Origin: Burkholderiaceae bacterium
GTDB lineage: Bacteria > Pseudomonadota > Gammaproteobacteria > Burkholderiales > Burkholderiaceae_C
NCBI GenBank assembly: GCA_026125795.1
Contig: JAHCKM010000003.1
Location: forward strand, 558,001-622,000
Direction of reading: 5' to 3'
Length of the DNA stretch: 64,000 bases
This document shows, one piece after another, positions 59,677 through 64,000 of this stretch. The notes beneath the pieces were generated by a model. That model worked only from the letters and a program-made list of their open reading frames with translations. It was not told where the DNA came from and made no database searches. Within the stretch, counting starts at the first letter, position 1. Every line of letters starts with the position of its first letter. The position numbers and the translations under genes were made by a program.

Positions 59677-60981
59677 TCAGCGCTGGGGCATATCCTTGAT
59701 GGAATAGCCGAGGCTCACTGTCGCGTCGACCGGGATTTCCGGCATGGTCGCGTTCCATGCGAGCCAGGCGTCTCGCAGTGCATCGAGCCGAGGTCCCTCG
59801 CGAAGCGCACGATTCGCCCGTTCGCGTTCGTCGGCCTCTATGTCAAAGAGGTACTCGTGGCCGTCGACGAGCAGGTACTTCCACCGCCCATCGCGCATGG
59901 CGCGCTGGCCACGATGATTCATGCGCCAGTACATCGGCCGATGGAACTCGGCGCCACCCCGGAGAACCGGCATGAGGGAGACGCCGTCAAGCTCATGCGG
60001 CGAGGGTGGGGACACGTCCGCCGCATCCAGAACGGTCGCGGTCCAGTCCATGGTCAGGCAGTGCTGGTGGCTGACCCGTCCTGGTTGGACGATGCGGGGC
60101 CAGCGGGCAACCCAGGGGACGCGGATGCCTCCCTCGGTGAGATCCATCTTCCCTCCCACGAGCGGCCAGTTGTCCGAGAAGCGCTCGCCCCCGTTGTCAC
60201 TGGTGAAGATGACCAGCGTGTCGTCCGCCACGCCGCAGCGCTCCAAGGTGGCCATCACCCTGCCGAGGCCTTCGTCCATGTGGTGGATCATGCGCCGATA
60301 GGTGTGGATGCCTCCGCCGTCCAGGTGAAACAGGTTGTCCTTGACGTCCGCAGCTTTGCCGCCGTCATCCCGCGTCTCCCATGGCCAATGCGGCGCGGTG
60401 TAGTGCAGGCTCAGCAGGAAGGGCGTGCCTGGCTTGGCCACCTCCTGCAGCCAAGCCACCGCACGGTCCGAGATCAGATCGGTGAGGTAGCCGACATCCT
60501 CGACCTCCTCCTCGTTCTCGAACAGGTCATGCATCCCGTTGCTCGCGCAATGGGTGAAGTAGTCGACACCCCCGGACATCGGCCCGTAGAAGGTTTCATA
60601 ACCCGACAGACGCGGGCCGAAGTGAGGCGGGTATCCGAGATGCCACTTCCCGATCAAGGCAGTGCGCCAGCCGGCTGCGCGAAGCAGCGACGGCATCGTC
60701 GGATGATCTGCGGGCAGGCCCAGTGTCGGGCTGCCCCGTGACCGGCTGTTGATGGGCTCCTCGGCGGCGCCACGCAGGCGGTACTGGTAGCGGCCTGTCA
60801 TCAACGCAAACCGCGTCGGAGAGCACACCGGCGAGTTCGCGTATCCCTGGGTGAACCGGATCCCTTCGCGTGCCAGTCTGTCGATGTTGGGGGACACGTT
60901 TCCGAAGTCCGCTGCTCGACCACCGTAGCACCCCAGGTCCGCGTAGCCCAGATCGTCCGCAACGACGAAGACGACGTTCAT
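59677..60981 (-). CDS. Cys-type sulfatase (arylsulfatase family)
   Basis: A 434-residue cytosolic or leaderless sulfatase. The nucleophile motif is SPVCSPTRFALMTGRY with C53, to be converted to formylglycine. Calcium-site aspartates lie in FVVADDLGYADLG, and FTSDNGGE supplies further ligands; ALIGKWHLGY is the second family signature. No signal peptide is seen, although the start matches the mature end of many exported sulfatases, so location is uncertain. It follows the TctC gene by 6 nt. A formylglycine-generating enzyme is encoded 2 kb away. Confidence 0.93.
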   Translation of the reverse strand: MNVVFVVADDLGYADLGCYGGRAADFGNVSPNIDRLAREGIRFTQGYANSPVCSPTRFALMTGRYQYRLRGAAEEPINSRSRGSPTLGLPADHPTMPSLLRAAGWRTALIGKWHLGYPPHFGPRLSGYETFYGPMSGGVDYFTHCASNGMHDLFENEEEVEDVGYLTDLISDRAVAWLQEVAKPGTPFLLSLHYTAPHWPWETRDDGGKAADVKDNLFHLDGGGIHTYRRMIHHMDEGLGRVMATLERCGVADDTLVIFTSDNGGERFSDNWPLVGGKMDLTEGGIRVPWVARWPRIVQPGRVSHQHCLTMDWTATVLDAADVSPPSPHELDGVSLMPVLRGGAEFHRPMYWRMNHRGQRAMRDGRWKYLLVDGHEYLFDIEADERERANRALREGPRLDALRDAWLAWNATMPEIPVDATVSLGYSIKDMPQR

Positions 60982-60987
60982 CGTCGT

Positions 60988-61959
60988 TCAGTCTTCGGGC
61001 GTGAACCCGGATTGCTTCACGACCTTCGCCCACATCTGGGTCTCCGCGCGCTGCAGCGCCAATTGCTCCTGCGGTTGGCTCGGCGCAGGAACCAGACCGA
61101 GCACCTTCATCTTCTGCGTGGCCTCGGGGGCCGACAGCGACTGCTGCACCGCAGTCCGAAGCCGCGTCAACGTCGCGGGCGGGGTAGCCGCCGGGGCATA
61201 CAGCGCGAACCAGAGGGGCACGTCGATGTCGATGCCGGATTCCTTCAGCGTGGGAACGCCCTGCAGGAATGGGGATTTCGTCGAACCAGCCGTCGCAATG
61301 ATTCGAACCTTGCCTGCGTTGTGCAGCGGCAGCGCTTCGGTGACCGGACTCAGAACGGCAGCGATCACACCGCCCGCGAGGTCCGTCATGGCCGGGGCCG
61401 AGCCTCGATAGGGCACGTGCGTCATCGGTGAACCGATCGCGCGGGCCACGGAAACGCCAAGCAGGTGGGGCAACGTGCCCGCACCCGGCGAGCCGTAGTT
61501 GGCCTTGTCTCCCGCGGTCTTGACCCAGGAGACGAATCCGGGCAAGTCCTTGGCGGGGACGGCAGGGCCGATCGACAGTGCGTAGTCGCCGGTTGCCACC
61601 CGCGTCACGGGAACGAAGTCCTTCTCCATGTCGAATCGCAGGCTCTTGAACACATGGGGAAACAGCGTGACCGGACCATGGGGGACCAGCAAGAGCGTGT
61701 CGCCATCGGCGCTCGCGGCCTTGACCTGTTCGATCGCGAGGCGGCCTGCTGCGCCCGTGCGGTTCTCGACGATCGCGGGTCGGCCCAGCGCGGCCTGAAG
61801 TGTCTCGGCGACCTGGCGGGCGAGCGCGTCGACACTCCCTCCGGGCGCAAAGCCGACGACGATCTTCACGGGAGAGCCGGACTGAGCGGCCACGAGACCA
61901 GGCTGAAGCGTCGTGGCGATGGACGCGACGATGGTTGACAAGGCAGATCTGCGTTGCAT
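60988..61959 (-). CDS. TctC/Bug-family periplasmic binding protein of the sulfatase operon
   Basis: A 323-residue binding protein with a signal peptide (MQRRSALSTIVASIATT, cleavage near LVAAQ) and the hallmark IVVGFAPGGSVDALARQ. PMTHVPYRGSAPAMTDLAGG is the second signature. It is the first gene of a two-gene operon with the sulfatase, an unusual partner for TctC, suggesting that it captures a sulfate ester or its product. Promoter and operator-like site 1 lie 58-95 nt upstream. Confidence 0.92.
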   Translation of the reverse strand: MQRRSALSTIVASIATTLQPGLVAAQSGSPVKIVVGFAPGGSVDALARQVAETLQAALGRPAIVENRTGAAGRLAIEQVKAASADGDTLLLVPHGPVTLFPHVFKSLRFDMEKDFVPVTRVATGDYALSIGPAVPAKDLPGFVSWVKTAGDKANYGSPGAGTLPHLLGVSVARAIGSPMTHVPYRGSAPAMTDLAGGVIAAVLSPVTEALPLHNAGKVRIIATAGSTKSPFLQGVPTLKESGIDIDVPLWFALYAPAATPPATLTRLRTAVQQSLSAPEATQKMKVLGLVPAPSQPQEQLALQRAETQMWAKVVKQSGFTPED

Positions 61960-62016
61960 GAGAACTCCGAGAGATGGATTCAGGCGGCATGCCCGGCCCC
62001 TTGCAGGGTCACTTGA

Positions 62017-62054
62017 ATGCTAGGGCCCTGATCAACAGTTGTTCAAAACAACTG
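62017..62054 (-). promoter_or_regulatory. Promoter with MarR-type operator-like palindrome, site 1
   Basis: cagttgttttgaacaactg (62054-62036, minus strand) is a palindrome with perfect 8-bp arms and a 3-nt centre. -35 TTGAAC lies inside it; an 18-nt spacer leads to -10 TAGCAT (62022-62017). It serves the TctC-sulfatase operon and lies just after the marR stop. Confidence 0.7.
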
Positions 62055-62084
62055 GGCTCGCCACAAACCCTGTGGGCAGCGGTC

Positions 62085-62579
62085 TCAAGTCCTGCCCCGG
62101 CGTCGGTCTGCCTTCGGGAGATGCGTCCCTTCCGCCAGGTCGATGGCCCTTTGATGAATCGAGTCCAGCGCCAAACCGAGTTGCTTGCGCTCGGCCGCGC
62201 CCAGTCCTTCAAGCAGACGCAGGTTGACGGCTCGGGTGACGGGAAAGAGTTCGGCGAAGACCGTCTTTCCTGAATCGGTCAACGACACCCACACCCCTCG
62301 GGACGGGACTTGCCGCTTCACGGCGAGGCCTTTGGCAACCAGCGACGACACAGCGCGTGAGAGCCGGGCGTTGTCGAGCTCCGACTGTTTGATGATCTGC
62401 GACCACCTCATCTCGTCAGCCTGGGCTACCAATGCCAACACTGCCCACTCGCGTCGGGTGATGCCGAACTGCCCTTCGCAGATCCGCGTCACCATGCTGC
62501 CTCCGATCGACAGGATCTTGCTCAATCTGAACAACAACAAATCCTGGATGCCACTCGGATCTTCGATTGAGCCCGTCAT
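62085..62579 (-). CDS. MarR-family transcriptional regulator
   Basis: A 164-residue MarR protein. The winged helix is recognisable in FGITRREWAVLALVAQADEM, NARLSRAVSSLVAKGLAVKR and the wing RGVWVSLTDSGK, flanked by dimerisation helices. The start at 62579 is chosen because GAGGAG lies 6 nt upstream; an ATG at 62597 is the alternative. It lies upstream of the TctC-sulfatase operon on the same strand and is divergent from the FGE gene, so it is the prime candidate for binding the three shared motifs. Confidence 0.92.
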   Translation of the reverse strand: MTGSIEDPSGIQDLLLFRLSKILSIGGSMVTRICEGQFGITRREWAVLALVAQADEMRWSQIIKQSELDNARLSRAVSSLVAKGLAVKRQVPSRGVWVSLTDSGKTVFAELFPVTRAVNLRLLEGLGAAERKQLGLALDSIHQRAIDLAEGTHLPKADRRRGRT

Positions 62580-62597
62580 CGATGTCTCCTCTTGCAT

Positions 62598-63058
62598 GAA
62601 CGGTCTCGGCCGCGTGGGGGCTCATTCGAGTTTCCATGACAGCCCCTCGTGGCGCCACGCCGCCGAAAGCATCGGCACGGCCAGCGCGGGCGCAATAAAC
62701 CCCGGAAGCAGCGGAATTATCCGCACGCCGCGGCAGCGCTCGGCGGACCCGCTTGCTTGCCTTGACACCCAAGGGGAGGTGTCAGGCGACACGCAGGGTT
62801 GGCCCGTTCGGCGCAATGAAAACCGGCGCAGTTCGAGGACCGAGGAGGTCCGATGGAAGGGCCAGGTCCGGGTGGGGAAATCACGCACGGGTCGCCGACC
62901 AGAACTGGTGGAACCACCAAGAACACTTGATTTGAACAACTGATCGGTTGCCTCCTAGATTCGCGCCAGAACGCTCAGATCAATAGGAACATGGAGACAC
63001 TGGAGCCGACAGGCTCGCTCCTTCCGCGCGCAGGTCTGGATGCCTCCAGGCAAGAGCG
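62598..63058. other. Non-coding gap between marR and the FGE gene
   Basis: No gene is supported in these 461 bases. A minus-strand open frame at 62622-62939 has serine/arginine-rich composition and no family signs. The part from 62924 holds the FGE promoter and operator-like site 2. The rest should hold the marR promoter, which was not identified. Confidence 0.5.
62924..62961 (+). promoter_or_regulatory. Promoter with MarR-type operator-like motif, site 2
   Basis: cacttgatttgaacaactg (62924-62942, plus strand) differs from site 1 at only two of 19 positions. -35 TTGAAC (62932-62937), 18-nt spacer, -10 TAGATT (62956-62961). It is directed toward the FGE gene, whose ATG is about 98 nt further on. 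Confidence 0.65.
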
Positions 63059-64000
63059 ATGAGTGCCATCTGGTTGGCAGCCGCCGCTTCCGTTTTGGCT
63101 GTGTCGGCGACCGCGGCGTTCATCGCTGTCGACATGCCGAGCGGCGCACGGGCACCGGACCATGCCGCTCGCCTCTGCCGCACCGACAGGGGCATGCCGG
63201 ACGGCTTCGGTCGCAGTCGAGCCGCCGGAATGATCCGCGTGCCAGAAGGAGCCGTTCGACTCGGTTCTCGCGGCGGCTACCCGGACGAAGCACCGTCCGG
63301 CGAGGCGGTTCGCGTCGATGCCTTCTGGATGGACCGCACGGAAGTCACCAATGCCCAGTTCGCCGAGTTCGTCAACGCGACCGGGTACACGACGCAGGCC
63401 GAGCGCGAAGGTGCTGCGGCGGTGTTCAGGGCGCAATCGGTAGCGGCCTCGGCGCGCCCAAGCCCGTGGTGGGTATGGCTCAAGGGTGCCAACTGGCGCT
63501 TGCCTGAAGGACCGGGCCGCACACCGGCCCGGCCGAACGAACCGGTGGTGATGGTGACGTACCAGGACGCGCTCGCGTATGCGCACTGGCTGGGCCACGA
63601 TCTGCCGACGGAGGCCGAATGGGAGTACGCCGCTCAGGGCGGCGGCTCGGCAGAGAAGATCGGTCGAGAGCCGCGGGATGCCAAAGGTCGGCCGGTCGCG
63701 AATTACTGGCAGGGCGTCTTCCCGGACATCAACACGAAAGAAGACGGGTACGCCGCCGTGGCACCGGTGGGCTGCTATCGGCGCAACGGATACGGCCTGG
63801 CGGACATGATCGGCAACGTCTGGGAGCTCACCCGCGATCGCTACACAGGGCCGCACCAAGCCCATGGCAACGGCGACACGAGTGACGCTGTGGACGCCGC
63901 TGGGGCAGTGCCGCGTGCCGGCGAGTCCATGGTGATCAAAGGCGGCTCATTCCTCTGCGCCCAGAACTACTGCCTTCGATACCGCGTGTCGGCGCGCCAC
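63059..64000 (+). CDS. Formylglycine-generating enzyme (SUMF1 family), truncated by window end
   Basis: 314 codons are present and the frame runs off the window; about 20-40 residues are likely missing. An N-terminal hydrophobic segment (AIWLAAAASVLAVSATAAFI) suggests export or anchoring. Family motifs follow: MIRVPEGAVRLGS, FWMDRTEVTNAQFAEF, LPTEAEWEYAAQGG, GLADMIGNVWELTRDRY. The two active-site cysteines, which bind copper in known FGEs, are C300 and C305 in SFLCAQNYCLRYR, so a true sulfatase-activating oxidase is expected rather than a mere SUMF1-fold protein. Its promoter shares the motif of the sulfatase operon. Confidence 0.92.
   Translation, partial: MSAIWLAAAASVLAVSATAAFIAVDMPSGARAPDHAARLCRTDRGMPDGFGRSRAAGMIRVPEGAVRLGSRGGYPDEAPSGEAVRVDAFWMDRTEVTNAQFAEFVNATGYTTQAEREGAAAVFRAQSVAASARPSPWWVWLKGANWRLPEGPGRTPARPNEPVVMVTYQDALAYAHWLGHDLPTEAEWEYAAQGGGSAEKIGREPRDAKGRPVANYWQGVFPDINTKEDGYAAVAPVGCYRRNGYGLADMIGNVWELTRDRYTGPHQAHGNGDTSDAVDAAGAVPRAGESMVIKGGSFLCAQNYCLRYRVSARH

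Noticed and set aside
62622-62939. A 105-codon minus-strand open frame in the gap upstream of marR
   Set aside because: Ser/Arg-rich, no ribosome site or family signs, and it would overlap the FGE promoter region.

Overview
The window is GC-rich DNA from a Burkholderiales-type betaproteobacterium, probably the Comamonadaceae or a neighbouring family. This placement is inferred from gene content: three orphan TctC/Bug binding proteins, a ratA-rnfH-guaB-guaA neighbourhood, a gcvTHP operon behind a tandem glycine riboswitch, and GC-rich dispersed repeats. It was not tested by a database search. About 58 genes can be supported. Many are minus-strand operons with ATGA or GTGA stop/start overlaps. 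No tRNA, rRNA, CRISPR array, phage or transposase gene was seen.

Layout. 1-4.8 kb: glycine cleavage operon gcvT-gcvH-gcvP (minus) behind a tandem glycine riboswitch. 4.8-11.5 kb: an RpiR-headed operon of a class III aminotransferase, a TAXI binding protein, a fused TRAP permease and an Asp/Glu-racemase-like protein. 11.5-16.1 kb: CoA-binding protein, a 606-bp repeat-rich gap, metY, a relic of a second ABC binding protein followed by an intact one, and a dienoyl-CoA-reductase-like SDR. 16.3-24.9 kb: a complete Liv-type ABC operon (minus), divergent from an acyl-CoA synthetase, a crotonase-like protein and a class V aminotransferase. 24.9-31.4 kb: housekeeping smpB, ratA, rnfH, guaB, an MFS exporter and guaA. 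31.5-33.8 kb: a Dnr-like regulator with FmdE-like, hemerythrin and periplasmic proteins, resembling a nitric oxide response module. 34.2-38.0 kb: assorted single genes.

38.0-57.0 kb is a large aromatic-acid catabolic region of the homoprotocatechuate meta-cleavage type. One arm (minus, 47.4 to 39.0 kb) has a metallo-hydrolase, an FAD oxidase, TctC, an HpaE-like dehydrogenase, an extradiol dioxygenase, a membrane protein, YceI and an FAH-family enzyme. The second arm (minus, 52.9 to 49.5 kb) has a GntR regulator, HpaH, HpaI and HpaD. A divergent plus-strand operon (53.0-57.0 kb) has another FAH protein, TctC, an AA_synth protein, an oxidoreductase and a VOC protein. Dehydrogenase and hydratase/aldolase sit in different arms, so the arms complement each other. 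No HpaF or HpaBC is visible.

57.1-64 kb looks like a sulfatase regulon: a lipoprotein metallo-hydrolase with a secreted partner, a TctC binding protein with a Cys-type sulfatase, a MarR regulator, and a formylglycine-generating enzyme that runs off the window. Three promoters serving these units share one 19-bp operator-like motif over the -35 box, each with an 18-nt spacer. This is the strongest candidate for an undescribed regulatory system here.
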